Source: JAQBQB01 sp963757185
GTDB taxonomy: Bacteria > Gemmatimonadota > Gemmatimonadetes > Gemmatimonadales > Gemmatimonadaceae
Direction: 5' to 3'
Length of the DNA stretch: 64,000 nt
Assembly: GCA_963757185.1 (NCBI GenBank)
Contig: CAVWQI010000003.1
Location: 321,996 to 385,995, forward strand
Both the position numbers and the translations under genes were made by a program. How positions within the stretch are numbered: the first letter of the stretch is position 1; each line of letters opens with the position of its first letter. The notes beneath the pieces were generated by a model, which had not been told where the DNA came from, searched no databases, and saw nothing but the letters and a program-made list of their open reading frames with translations. Positions 10,285 to 20,291 of this stretch are shown here, in pieces.

Positions 10285-11603
10285 TGTGCCTCCGACGCCG
10301 CCGTCGAAGCGGGCGGTTGCAGCGTACGGGCGCGCGCGAAGAACTCGCTGGCGGCGGTCTCGTCGCCGAGCGCGCGCTCGATCACCGCGGCATGGTAGAA
10401 GAGCTGCGCGTCGCGCGTTCCTTGCGCCAGCGCATGGGTCATCGCGGCCTTTGCCTCGACGTCGCGGCCCTGCGCGTGGAGCGCCCACGCCAGCAAGTCG
10501 TACCCGTAGATGTCGCGGCGCGTGCGCAGCTCGACGAGCACCTTGCGATACACGGCGGCGACGTGGCGACGATGGTCGAGCAGGAAGAGGCTCCAGGCGC
10601 GGTGGTACGCGCCGGGCTGCTTGAGGACGGCGACGTCCAGTACCCGCGCGTATTCGTCGGACTTCGCGCTGTCACCGATCGCGGCGTAGGCGTCGCTCAA
10701 TACGCCGAGCGTCGCCGGATCGAGTGACGTGGCGATCGCCTGCTCGCCGGCGGCGATCGCCGCCCGCCATTCGTGCCGCGCGGCGGCGAGCCTCGCCGTC
10801 GCGGCGAGTAGCCGGTAGTCGCCGGGATGGACGGCGAGCCCGGCGCGGTACTCCGAATCCGCCTGCGCGTACTTGCCGCTCCGCAGATCCAGGTCGCCGT
10901 TGCGAAGCCAGAACCAGGCCACTTGTTCGCGGGGAAGGTGCGGCGTCGCGAGCGCGGCCTTGAGCGCCGTGCGCATGAGCCAGCGCGCTTCACCGGTGCG
11001 ACCTTCGATCTCGGCCCAGCGCGCCAGACGGGGAGCCACCGACAGGTCCTGCGCAAAGCTGCCGAGGCTGTCGAACGTCGCACGGGCCGAGTCGTACTGC
11101 CCGAGCTCCATCTGAATCTCGCCGACGGCGGCGCGGAGCGAGGGAAGGTCGGGGTTGCGGTCGCGCAGCGTTCGCGCGATCGCGAGAGCGTCGTCGAACC
11201 GGTGCTGCGCGAGGAGGCTCGCCGAAAGCACCTGCGCGGCGGCGTCGTTGCGCGAATCGCGATTGCGAACGGATCGCCGCGCGGCGGCTTCGGCGCGGAG
11301 GGCGTCGCTCGGGTCGCCGGTCTCGCGCGAGCGTTGCAGATAGAGACCGGCCAGGCGCGCCAGGTCCGTCGCGCCGGTGGGGTCGCGGTCGGCGCGCTGT
11401 TTGTAGAACTCTATATCCAGGTCGCGAACTTCGCTCTCGCTGAGCCGGGGCGCGGCCGGGGCCGTCGTGGTCGTGCTCGAGCTGCGCGTGCCCCGCGAGC
11501 AGCCGACCCCCGCCGCGCCGGCCACCGCCAGCACGCCAAACGCGGCGCGGGCGACGACCAGCCGGCGAGAGGAAAGACGGAGGCGCGACGAAGGTCGTGT
11601 CAT
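10281..11603 (-). CDS. TPR-repeat lipoprotein
   Basis: A 440-residue protein with a signal region ending in the lipobox-like AGVGC near residue 35, followed by a low-complexity Ser/Thr linker. The rest is helical with repeated TPR-like pairs (LARLAGLYLQRS, ALAIARTLRDRNP, AQADSEYRAGLAVHPGDYRLL). It lies between a DUF4331-type gene and the HupE-like gene in the same operon. Probably a scaffold at the inner face of the outer membrane; partners unknown. Confidence 0.75.
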   Translation of the reverse strand: MTRPSSRLRLSSRRLVVARAAFGVLAVAGAAGVGCSRGTRSSSTTTTAPAAPRLSESEVRDLDIEFYKQRADRDPTGATDLARLAGLYLQRSRETGDPSDALRAEAAARRSVRNRDSRNDAAAQVLSASLLAQHRFDDALAIARTLRDRNPDLPSLRAAVGEIQMELGQYDSARATFDSLGSFAQDLSVAPRLARWAEIEGRTGEARWLMRTALKAALATPHLPREQVAWFWLRNGDLDLRSGKYAQADSEYRAGLAVHPGDYRLLAATARLAAARHEWRAAIAAGEQAIATSLDPATLGVLSDAYAAIGDSAKSDEYARVLDVAVLKQPGAYHRAWSLFLLDHRRHVAAVYRKVLVELRTRRDIYGYDLLAWALHAQGRDVEAKAAMTHALAQGTRDAQLFYHAAVIERALGDETAASEFFARARTLQPPASTAASEAQ

Positions 11604-11607
11604 GGCT

Positions 11608-12186
11608 CTACTTCGGGTTCGCGAGGTACGGGAACGTCGTCTGAAACGTGCTGTGGGACCCGACGTTGTCGGTGCACAACGGAAGCGTGAACGGCTTGCA
11701 GACGAACTGCGTCGGGTCGAGCAGGTCGCTGAAGATGCCGGAGAGACCGACGTCGACGACGTCGTCGGTGAGCTTGCGTCCGCCCCAGCCGTTCGACAGC
11801 GCCCAACTCAGCCAGCCCGCCGTCGACGGCGCCTTGTCCGTCTGGACGATGAGCATGTCGGGCAGAAGCACGGACGCGAGCGTGTTCTGGAGCGTCGTCG
11901 CCTGCGGTCTGAACGCGGCGACGAATCCCTTCACGGTGCCACCGAACGCGGCGGCGTCGCCGTCAGGGCCGATCGAGCCGTGAAACGGATGGTCCTTCTT
12001 CATGAGGAACACCTCGCTCACCAGCGGGTTTCCGAGCCGCTGGACTTGGTTGAAGGTGCGGGTCGAGTTGGAGCTCAGACCGGTGGTGCTGTTGTCGTCG
12101 GAGCACGCGGCCGTCAGCGCGAGCGCCGCCAGCGCGCCGGCCAGCGCCAGCACGCGGCCTCCGCTCCGGAGTGAATGCATGGTCAT
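11608..12186 (-). CDS. DUF4331-type lipoprotein, short
   Basis: The ATG at 12186 gives 192 residues starting MTMHSLRSGG with a hydrophobic segment ending in LTAACSDD, a good lipobox. The mature part (NQVQRLGNPLVSEVFLMKKD, and later a WLSWALSNGWGGRKLTDDVVDV block) matches the C-terminal half of the DUF4331 family. Its upstream neighbour matches the N-terminal half, so the family domain appears divided between two exported proteins made from adjacent genes. Only four bases separate it from the TPR gene. Confidence 0.65.
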   Translation of the reverse strand: MTMHSLRSGGRVLALAGALAALALTAACSDDNSTTGLSSNSTRTFNQVQRLGNPLVSEVFLMKKDHPFHGSIGPDGDAAAFGGTVKGFVAAFRPQATTLQNTLASVLLPDMLIVQTDKAPSTAGWLSWALSNGWGGRKLTDDVVDVGLSGIFSDLLDPTQFVCKPFTLPLCTDNVGSHSTFQTTFPYLANPK

Positions 12187-12235
12187 CGTGATTGCCTCTC
12201 TGCGCAGTGAGTGTGTTGTCGTGAGTTGGCGTCGG

Positions 12236-12976
12236 TCAGCGGCTGATCGTGCCCCAGAGTCCGAGCTTCGCCGACCCACCCGCCGTGAGCATCGCGGTCG
12301 GCAGCTCGACGACGATCGACAGCACGTTGAAGCCCTTGGTGAAATCCACCGCCGCGGCAGCGCTGCGGAACGAGCCCGCGGTCGCGGTGTCTGGGAGCGC
12401 GGACAGCGTTCCCGTCGATGGCTTGCGGTCGGGGAGGATTCGGAAGAACTGCTCGAGGTCGATGAAGAACGGTTCCTCGCGCGCGCCGGCGAAAACCTGG
12501 ATGCCGCTCGGCGATCCGAGTACCTGGTTGACCGCGCCCGTGACCGACGGCGTCGCGTTGGCGATCTGATTGTTCATTGCTCCGATCACAGGCGGCGCGA
12601 TCGGGCCGCGGACTTCGACGGTTTGATTCGCGCCGGTGCCCTTGAAGACGATCTGGATGACTTTGTCTTCTCTGGCGTCGCCGGTGTTGTCGACCTTGAA
12701 CTGGTAGAGGAGATTCGGGTCGAACGAGGTCGATGGGGTTTGCGCCGGCGTCAGGAACGCCCAGCTATTGAGCACGAGCGCGATCCGGTCGGGCGAGGAA
12801 CCGGGGAACGCATAGACGTCGGTCATGTCCATCGCAGGATTCAGCTCGACGAGCGGATTGTCCTGGTGGTCCGACGCGCGCGCGATGCCGATGCCGATGC
12901 CGGCGCCGGCAAGGACCGCGACCGTTGCCACGGCAGCCGCCAGGCGCGCCCCTGGCGTGTGCAAGCGAAACCGCAT
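12236..12976 (-). CDS. DUF4331-domain exported protein (N-terminal half-like)
   Basis: A 246-residue protein with a signal peptide (hydrophobic stretch ending in ARASDH). The mature start SDHQDNPLVELNPAMDMTDV is typical of DUF4331 proteins, which begin with SSH..aP. and have a Tyr-Val/Ala-Phe strand soon after (DVYAFPG). It opens the five-gene leftward operon DUF4331, DUF4331-like lipoprotein, TPR, HupE-like, DUF6702-like. Biochemical role unknown. Confidence 0.7.
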   Translation of the reverse strand: MRFRLHTPGARLAAAVATVAVLAGAGIGIGIARASDHQDNPLVELNPAMDMTDVYAFPGSSPDRIALVLNSWAFLTPAQTPSTSFDPNLLYQFKVDNTGDAREDKVIQIVFKGTGANQTVEVRGPIAPPVIGAMNNQIANATPSVTGAVNQVLGSPSGIQVFAGAREEPFFIDLEQFFRILPDRKPSTGTLSALPDTATAGSFRSAAAAVDFTKGFNVLSIVVELPTAMLTAGGSAKLGLWGTISR

Positions 12977-13228
12977 GAAGCCCTCCTATCGGGGGGAATT
13001 GAGCCGGGGCGCGCGGCCGAGGTGCGACGGCCCCAAGCAGTGCACTCGGCCCTTGAGCCAAGTGCGGGGGGTACGTCGGGCGCGCGAAATCGGATTTCAC
13101 AACGGCGACGGCTGGCGCCGCCCAGCCAACACGCGCCGGAGGTGACGTGTAGAGCGCGGCGGTGCATCTTGCAGGGGCCGGGGCACACGGCGCGCTCCGC
13201 ATCGAGCCATCACGGACACGAGACCGAT

Positions 13229-14365
13229 ATGAACCGACAGAGATTGAGCACCCTCGCGGCGGTCGCGCTCACGTTCGCGCCTACGGTCGGGATCGCTCAG
13301 AGCACGATTCCCTCGCGCTTGAGCGACAAGGAGATCTGGCAGCTCAACGCCGATTTCTCCGAACCCGGCGGGTATTTCCGTTCGGACAACCTGCTGTCGA
13401 ACGAGACCGGCTTTCAGGCGGTGATTCCGTATCTCCGCGGCATCGTCAAACCGGGCGGCGTCTACCTCGGCGTCGGGCCCGAGCAGAACTTCACGTACAT
13501 CGTGTCACTGCAGCCCAAGATGGCGATCATCTTCGACATCCGGCGCGGCAACATGATCGAGCACCTGATGTACAAGGCGCTGCTCGAAACGTCGGCGGAC
13601 CGCGCCGATTTTCTCTCGAAGCTGTTCAGCCGGCCGCGGCCCCCCGGGCTCGACACGAGCTCGTCGCCGCAGAGGTTGTTCGAGGCCTACGTCTCGGCAA
13701 CGCCGGACACGATGCTCTACAAGAGGAACCTGGCGGCGATCAAGTCCCACCTGGCCTCGCACGGCTTCGCGATGGGCGACAGCGACGCCAAGTCGATGGA
13801 ATACATCTATTCTCAGTTCTACGAGGCTGGCCCGCAGATCAACTACAATTTCTCGAGCGGGGGCGGCGGAGGGTTCGGACGCGGCAACATGCCGACGTAC
13901 GCGACGCTCCAGGTTGCGACCGACACCGCGGGGAAGAACTGGGCCTACCTCGCCACGGAAGCGAATTACCGGTGGCTCAAGGATTTCGAGACGAAGAACC
14001 TGCTCGTGCCGGTCGTCGGCAACTTCGCCGGGCCGAAGGCGATCCGCGCCGTGGCGCAGTACCTCAAGGAACATCACGCGATCGTCGGAGCGTTCTATAC
14101 GTCGAACGTCGAACAGTATCTCTTTCAGCAGGACGACGAGTGGTCGCGCTTCTATAAGAATGTGGCCACGCTTCCTCACGACTCCACCAGCACGTTCATC
14201 CGTTCGATCGGCGGCGGGTTCCGCGGCGGCTACAACACCGCGTCGCCGCAGACTCGCTACGGCGGCCGTCTCGCATCAGTCACGTCGGGAATTCAGGATC
14301 TGCTCAAGGCGTTCAACGACGGAAAGATTCAGTGGTATGGGGATGTCATCTCGATGTCCAAGTGA
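13229..14365 (+). CDS. Exported protein of unknown function
   Basis: A 378-residue protein from the ATG at 13229, with a signal peptide ending around VGIAQ. A segment with FSEPGGYFRSDNLLSNE and later GGVYLGVGPEQNFTYIV plus KMAIIFDIRRGN recalls a methyltransferase-like Rossmann fold, but the usual SAM loop is not clear. A Gly-rich stretch (SSGGGGGFGRGN) sits mid-protein. It is divergent from the DUF4331 operon, with a 252-base gap that must hold both promoters, and it lies just before trmFO. Confidence 0.6.
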   Translation: MNRQRLSTLAAVALTFAPTVGIAQSTIPSRLSDKEIWQLNADFSEPGGYFRSDNLLSNETGFQAVIPYLRGIVKPGGVYLGVGPEQNFTYIVSLQPKMAIIFDIRRGNMIEHLMYKALLETSADRADFLSKLFSRPRPPGLDTSSSPQRLFEAYVSATPDTMLYKRNLAAIKSHLASHGFAMGDSDAKSMEYIYSQFYEAGPQINYNFSSGGGGGFGRGNMPTYATLQVATDTAGKNWAYLATEANYRWLKDFETKNLLVPVVGNFAGPKAIRAVAQYLKEHHAIVGAFYTSNVEQYLFQQDDEWSRFYKNVATLPHDSTSTFIRSIGGGFRGGYNTASPQTRYGGRLASVTSGIQDLLKAFNDGKIQWYGDVISMSK

Positions 14366-14414
14366 AGCAGGTGTCTAGTCACTGGTCTCAGGTCTCCCTG
14401 GAAAGAGCGACAGC

Positions 14415-15776
14415 GTGAGCGAGATCCACATTGTCGGCGGGGGGCTGGCCGGGAGCGAGGCGGCGTGGCAGTTGGCCGAGCGTGGGCACGACGTCGTCGT
14501 GCACGAGATGCGCGGCGTGCGCGGAACGCCCGCGCACAAGACCGACCGGCTCGCCGAGCTCGTGTGCTCGAACACGTTCAAGAGCACGGAGACGTCCAAC
14601 GCGCACGGATTGCTCAAGGCGGAGATGCGGCTACTCGGATCGGTCGTACTCTGGGCCGCGGATCAGGCGCGCGTGCCCGGCGGGACGGCGCTGGCCGTCG
14701 ATCGTGACGTCTTCTCGTCCGCCGTCCACGAACGCGTGACGTCGCATCCCCGAATCAACGTCGTGCGCGAAGAAGTTTCGGAGTTGCCGAGCCCGGGGAT
14801 CGTCGCCACGGGTCCGCTCACTTCCGACGCGCTGGCCGCAGCGATTCGATCGCGGCTCGGCGTCGAGTCGCTCGCGTTCTACGACTCGATCGCACCGATC
14901 GTCGCGCAGGAGTCGATCGACGAGTCGGTCGTGTTCCGTGCGTCGCGTTACGGGAAGGAAACGATGGACGTCGGCGACGCCGAGGGCGGCGCATATCTCA
15001 ACTGTCCATTCACGCGAGAGCAGTACGAGACCTTCATCGACGCGCTCACCGCGGCCGATCAGCATCACGGTCACGAGTTCGACGAGGTGCCGTACTTCGA
15101 GGGGTGCATGCCCGTCGAAGAGATGGCGCGTCGCGGCCGCGAGACGCTCCGCTTCGGCCCGATGAAGCCGGTCGGCCTGCGCGATCCGCGCACGGGCAGG
15201 GAGGCGTACGCCGTCGCGCAGCTTCGGATGGAAGATCGCGGCGGACGCATGTGGAACATCGTCGGGTTTCAGACGCGGCTGCGCATTCCTGAGCAGCAGC
15301 GCGTGTTCCGGATGCTCCCCGGCCTCGAGAACGCCGAGTTCCTGCGCTTCGGATCGATCCACCGAAACGCGTACGTCAATTCGCCGGCGTCGCTCAGCGC
15401 GCACCTGTCGTTGCGCGACGATCCGATGACGCTATTCGCGGGACAGCTGACCGGTGTCGAGGGATACACCGAGAGCACCGCGACTGGAATCCTCGCGGCC
15501 ATCAACCTGTCGCGCATGCTGTCCGGCGATGCGCCGGTCGTGCCGCCGCCCACGACAATGATCGGCGCGCTGTACCGCTATCTCCGCGAGGCCGACCCGG
15601 CACACTTCCAGCCGATGAACGCGAACTTCGGGCTGCTCGACGACTTGTCGGAGCGCGTGAAGGACAAGCGGCTGAAGCGCGAGCGCTTCGCCGAGCGCGC
15701 GTTGGCGGCGATGTCCGAGTGGCGCGAATCGGTGACGCTCACCGCATTGGCGGCGCCGGAGCGGGCATCGGCGTGA
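14415..15776 (+). CDS. trmFO: tRNA uracil-54 methyltransferase, folate-dependent
   Basis: Makes ribothymidine at U54 of tRNA with methylenetetrahydrofolate and FAD. The FAD-binding GGGLAGSEAAWQLAERGHDV motif is at the N-terminus, followed by CSNTFKS with a conserved cysteine, and the family's C-terminal FAGQLTGVEGYTESTATG. At 453 residues it is full length. It starts the operon continuing into xerC (GTGA overlap), hslV, hslU and argF, an order shared with many bacteria. Confidence 0.95.
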   Translation: MSEIHIVGGGLAGSEAAWQLAERGHDVVVHEMRGVRGTPAHKTDRLAELVCSNTFKSTETSNAHGLLKAEMRLLGSVVLWAADQARVPGGTALAVDRDVFSSAVHERVTSHPRINVVREEVSELPSPGIVATGPLTSDALAAAIRSRLGVESLAFYDSIAPIVAQESIDESVVFRASRYGKETMDVGDAEGGAYLNCPFTREQYETFIDALTAADQHHGHEFDEVPYFEGCMPVEEMARRGRETLRFGPMKPVGLRDPRTGREAYAVAQLRMEDRGGRMWNIVGFQTRLRIPEQQRVFRMLPGLENAEFLRFGSIHRNAYVNSPASLSAHLSLRDDPMTLFAGQLTGVEGYTESTATGILAAINLSRMLSGDAPVVPPPTTMIGALYRYLREADPAHFQPMNANFGLLDDLSERVKDKRLKRERFAERALAAMSEWRESVTLTALAAPERASA

Positions 15777-16720
15777 CCGACGCCGGGAACAACGACCCCC
15801 GTCAAATAGACGTCCGCGACTTTCTCGATCACCTGTCGAAGGAGCGCGACGTGTCGCCGAACACTGTCCGCGCCTACGAGCGCGACCTGACCGAGTTCGT
15901 GGGTTTCCTCGGCCGGTATTACTCGGGGGCGAGCGACTGGACGTGGCAGGGCGTCGATCGGCTGGCGATGCGCGGATTCCTCGGCCACCTCGCGCGGCGC
16001 AAGCTCTCGAAGCGCTCGATGGCGCGAACGCTGTCTGGCGTGCGCAGCTTTTATCGGTATCTGCATCGCAGCGAGGTCGTGGACACGAACCCGGCACGGG
16101 CCGTCGGAGCGCCGCGACAGGAGAAACACCTGCCGGCATATCTCGACCGCGCGCAAATCGATCTCCTGTTTCAGATGGCCGAAGTGCGCGCCTGGGAGGG
16201 ACGCTTCGTCGATGTGCGCAACCTGGCGATCCTCGAGTTGTTCTATTCCACGGGCATGCGCTTGTCCGAGCTCCAGGGACTGAGCCGCGGAGACCTGGAC
16301 ATGGTGATGCAGCAGGCGAAGGTGCGCGGCAAAGGGCGGAAGGAGCGCATCGTTCCAGTCGGAAATCACGCGATACTCGCGCTGCGGAACTACGAGGCGA
16401 AACGGGACGAGCTGTTGCGCTCGGTGGGTCGCCAGGGCGACCGAAGCGCGGTCTTTCTCTCCCGAAACGGGCGCCGCATCGGTGTGCGAGCCGTGCAGAA
16501 GGTCGTGACCGGCTTTCTGAAGCGGATCGATGAGGACGCCGGGCTGAGCGTTCACTCGCTGCGTCACACGTTCGCCACCCATCTGTTGGACGCGGGCGCC
16601 GATTTGCGGGCCGTGCAGGAGCTCCTGGGCCACGCATCTATTTCGACGACGCAGATTTACACACACACGAGCGTCGAGCGGCTCAAGCAAGTCTACCAGA
16701 AGGCTCACCCCCGCGCGTGA
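15773..16720 (+). CDS. xerC: Tyrosine recombinase XerC
   Basis: Resolves chromosome dimers at dif with XerD. The 315-residue protein begins at a GTG overlapping the trmFO stop. Catalytic residues are visible: Arg in STGMRLSEL (about residue 163), HSLRH with the His and Arg pair, GHASISTT, and the nucleophile Tyr in QIYTH (about residue 296). It lacks the extra segment between the second and third boxes that marks integron integrases, so it is not the integrase of the cassette array further right. Confidence 0.93.
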   Translation: MTDAGNNDPRQIDVRDFLDHLSKERDVSPNTVRAYERDLTEFVGFLGRYYSGASDWTWQGVDRLAMRGFLGHLARRKLSKRSMARTLSGVRSFYRYLHRSEVVDTNPARAVGAPRQEKHLPAYLDRAQIDLLFQMAEVRAWEGRFVDVRNLAILELFYSTGMRLSELQGLSRGDLDMVMQQAKVRGKGRKERIVPVGNHAILALRNYEAKRDELLRSVGRQGDRSAVFLSRNGRRIGVRAVQKVVTGFLKRIDEDAGLSVHSLRHTFATHLLDAGADLRAVQELLGHASISTTQIYTHTSVERLKQVYQKAHPRA

Positions 16721-16774
16721 GGCCGCGCGGCCCCGGGGGGAGAAGCCCTCGCCGCCCGCGCTAGGTTACCTGAT

Positions 16775-17332
16775 ATGTCGAACGAGAAAGGCGGAACGCT
16801 CCCCACCATCCGCGCCACGACGATTCTGGCCGTGCGGCGGGGAGGGAAGGTCGCGATCGGCGGTGACGGCCAGGTGACGGTTGGCGAGACGGTCATGAAA
16901 TCGCACGCGCAGAAGGTGCGTGTGCTGCACGGCGGCAAGGTGGTCGCCGGCTTCGCGGGAGCCGCGGCCGACGCCATGACGCTCTTCGAGAAGTTCGAGG
17001 AAAAACTGGAGCGCTTTCCCGGAAATCTGCCGCGCGCGGCCGTGGAGCTCGCCAAGGATTGGCGCAGCGACCGCGTCCTCCGACGGCTCGAGGCGATGCT
17101 TATCATCGCCGACAGGGACCACGGATTCATCGTCTCGGGCACCGGCGAGCTGATCGAGCCGGACGACGGGATTCTCGCCATCGGGTCCGGCGGGTCGTAC
17201 GCCCTCGCGGCCGCCCGAGCGCTCGCCGACGCCACACCGCTCGACGCCGTGGACATCGTCAAACGGGCGATGGGCATCGCGGGCGAGATCTGCATCTATA
17301 CGAACACGAACATTTCAGTTCTAGAAGCCTGA
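16775..17332 (+). CDS. hslV: HslV protease subunit
   Basis: The peptidase of the HslUV (ClpQY) complex. The 185-residue protein has a short propeptide and then ATTILAVRRGGKVAIGGDGQV; the catalytic threonine is residue 15 or 16. The conserved GGFAGAAADAMTLFEKFE-type helix (here AGFAGAAADAMTLFEKFE) follows. Four bases separate its stop from hslU, so the two subunits are made from the same message. Confidence 0.96.
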   Translation: MSNEKGGTLPTIRATTILAVRRGGKVAIGGDGQVTVGETVMKSHAQKVRVLHGGKVVAGFAGAAADAMTLFEKFEEKLERFPGNLPRAAVELAKDWRSDRVLRRLEAMLIIADRDHGFIVSGTGELIEPDDGILAIGSGGSYALAAARALADATPLDAVDIVKRAMGIAGEICIYTNTNISVLEA

Positions 17333-17336
17333 ACCG

Positions 17337-18860
17337 ATGCCGTCCAGTCGTACGCAGCAGGCGCTCGCACGCCTCGCCGACCTCACGCCGCGGCAGATCG
17401 CCGCGGAGTTGGATCGCTACATCGTCGGGCAGGCGGAGGCAAAGAAGGCGGTCGCGATCGCGCTGAGAAACCGGTGGCGCCGCCAGCGCGCGCCCGACTC
17501 GATTCGCGAGGAGATCTCGCCGAACAACATCATCCTCATCGGTCCGACGGGCGTTGGGAAGACGGAGATCGCGCGGCGCCTGGCCAAGTTGGCCGGCGCG
17601 CCGTTCATCAAGGTCGAAGCGTCCAAGTTCACCGAGGTGGGCTACGTCGGCCGCGACGTCGAGTCGATGGTGCGCGACCTGGTCGAGAGCGCGATCGACA
17701 TGGTGCGCAGCGAGCGCGAGTCCGAGGTGGAGGACCTCGGGCACGAGCGTGTGGACGAACGCCTGCTCGATCTCCTGCTCCCGCCGCCGAGCGCGCAGAC
17801 GCCGGCCGGTCAACCGGGCGCGTCGCCGCCGCCGGGCGACGGCGTGCATGAAAAGCCGGAACAGCCCCCACGGCCCGCGCCGTCGCCTGACCCAGTGGAC
17901 GACGCGCTCGGCGTTTTTCTCGTGTCGGGAGCCGGCACCGTCACCAAGGAAACCGTGGACGTGGCGCAGGAGCGCTACAAGCGAACGCGCGACAAGCTGC
18001 GGCAGTTGCTGCTCGACGGACGGCTGGAGGAGCGCGAGGTGGAAGTCGAGGTGACACCGCAGTCAGCGCCGATGTTCGACGTGCTCGCGTCGCAGGGCGC
18101 CCCGGAGGGGATGGACAACTTCGCCGACATGCTCAAGGAGATGCTGCCGAAGCGCAAGAAAAAGCGCTCGGTCAAGGTCTCCGAGGCGCGGCGAATACTC
18201 TTCGAGCAAGAGCTCGAAAAGTTGATCGATTTGGAGGACGTTACCGCCGACGCGCTCGACCGCGTCGAAAAACTCGGCATCATCTTCCTCGACGAGATCG
18301 ACAAGATCGCCGGCGAGCGCTCGCAGGCGGGGGGGCCCGACGTGTCGCGCGAAGGCGTTCAGCGCGACCTGCTGCCGATCGTCGAAGGCTCCAACGTGCA
18401 GACGAAATACGGAATGGTGAAGACGGACCACGTGCTCTTCATCGCCGCCGGCGCGTTTCACGTCTCGAAGCCGAGCGACCTCATTCCGGAGCTGCAAGGC
18501 CGCTTTCCGATCCGGGTCGAGCTCAAGCCGCTCACCGAAAAGGATTTCGTGCGGATCATGACGGAGCCGGAAAACGCGCTGACGAAGCAGTACGCCGCCC
18601 TCGTCGAGGCGGAAGGGGCGAAGCTGGAGTTCGCCGAAAGCGGGATCGCCGAAATCGCCCGCATCGCCGCGATGGTGAACGAGCGGATGGAGAACATCGG
18701 GGCGCGCCGGCTTCACACGGTCATGACGACGCTGCTCGAGGACGTGCTGTTCGAGCTTCCGGATCGCGGGAAGGAGACCATCTCGGTGAACGGCGACGTC
18801 GTCCGCGAGCGTTTGAAGACGATCGTGGAAGATGAGGACCTTCGGCGGTATATCCTCTAG
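17337..18860 (+). CDS. hslU: HslU ATPase subunit
   Basis: The unfoldase ring of HslUV. Walker A GPTGVGKT lies at residues 69-76 and Walker B IIFLDEIDK near 314-322. The C-terminus is the usual hexamer-gating tail ending YIL. The 507 residues exceed the typical length of about 440-470. The excess falls in the intermediate domain, which has a Pro/Gly-rich stretch near residues 145-180 (PPPSAQTPAGQPG, then PEQPPRPAPSPDP). Confidence 0.96.
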   Translation: MPSSRTQQALARLADLTPRQIAAELDRYIVGQAEAKKAVAIALRNRWRRQRAPDSIREEISPNNIILIGPTGVGKTEIARRLAKLAGAPFIKVEASKFTEVGYVGRDVESMVRDLVESAIDMVRSERESEVEDLGHERVDERLLDLLLPPPSAQTPAGQPGASPPPGDGVHEKPEQPPRPAPSPDPVDDALGVFLVSGAGTVTKETVDVAQERYKRTRDKLRQLLLDGRLEEREVEVEVTPQSAPMFDVLASQGAPEGMDNFADMLKEMLPKRKKKRSVKVSEARRILFEQELEKLIDLEDVTADALDRVEKLGIIFLDEIDKIAGERSQAGGPDVSREGVQRDLLPIVEGSNVQTKYGMVKTDHVLFIAAGAFHVSKPSDLIPELQGRFPIRVELKPLTEKDFVRIMTEPENALTKQYAALVEAEGAKLEFAESGIAEIARIAAMVNERMENIGARRLHTVMTTLLEDVLFELPDRGKETISVNGDVVRERLKTIVEDEDLRRYIL

Positions 18861-18876
18861 CCATTATCTTGGTCCG

Positions 18877-19802
<926 letters not shown>

Positions 19803-19806
<4 letters not shown>

Positions 19807-20288
19807 GCGCGGCGGGCGATCTCGAGGGCGGCCGCGCCCCGGACTTCTCGGGGATCACCGACAGCGGAGAGACGCTCAAGCTCGCGTCCTTTCATGGCAA
19901 GACGGTCGTCCTGTTCTTCTATCCGAAGGACGATACCCCTGGCTGAACGGTCGAGGCGTGTTCCTTTCGGGACACCCTCCCTCGGTTCGAGGGACTCGAC
20001 GCGGTCGTGATCGGCGTGAGCCCGGACTCACCGAAATCACATCAGAAATTCAAGAAGAAATACGATCTTCCGTACACGCTGGTCGCCGACGTGGATCACG
20101 CGATCGCCGTCAAGTACGGCGCGTGGGGCGAAAAAACGTTATACGGGCGCAAGTACATGGGAATTCTGCGCACCACGTTCGTCATCGATCCTTCCGGCAA
20201 GGTCTCGAAGGTGTTCGAGAAGGTGAAGCCGGAAGAGCATGGAGAAGAGGTCGCCAAGTTCCTGGCGGTGGAGAAGGCGCGAACCTGA
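19803..20288 (+). CDS. Bcp/PrxQ peroxiredoxin, candidate selenoprotein
   Basis: A thiol peroxidase of the Bcp/PrxQ class reducing H2O2 and organic peroxides. The start ATG overlaps the argF stop. The N-terminal part reads GRAPDFSGITDSGETLKLASF, then VVLFFYPKDDTPG. At codon 48 there is TGA (19944-19946), exactly where the family has the peroxidatic cysteine in TPGCT. The same frame continues without shift as TVEACSFRD, keeping the resolving cysteine five residues on, and stays well conserved to TTFVIDPSGKV and the stop at 20286-20288. A hairpin suited to be a SECIS element follows the TGA. Reading TGA as selenocysteine gives 161 residues. Selenocysteine peroxiredoxins of this class are known. 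A TGC-to-TGA sequencing error is the main alternative. Confidence 0.8.
19953..19979 (+). promoter_or_regulatory. Putative bacterial SECIS hairpin
   Basis: An 11-bp stem with one bulged C: GAGG(C)GTGTTCC at 19953-19964 pairs with GGGACACCCTC at 19969-19979, around a four-base loop TTTC. The stem begins seven bases after the TGA and its loop sits 19-22 bases after it, within the distance usual for bacterial SECIS elements. One pair is a G-T wobble. A G in or beside the loop is expected for SelB binding; here G lies at the loop's closing side. Inference from structure only. Confidence 0.6.
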
Positions 20289-20291
20289 GAC

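Noticed and set aside
12002..13228. Long rightward frame before the secreted protein at 13229
   Set aside because: It is the antisense of the DUF4331 genes, very rich in Arg, and has no family features; high GC keeps such frames open.
15773..16720. Tyrosine recombinase as possible integron integrase for the array
   Set aside because: It lacks the additional segment between boxes II and III that defines IntI, sits in a core operon 34 kb away from the array, and matches XerC in length and order of neighbours.
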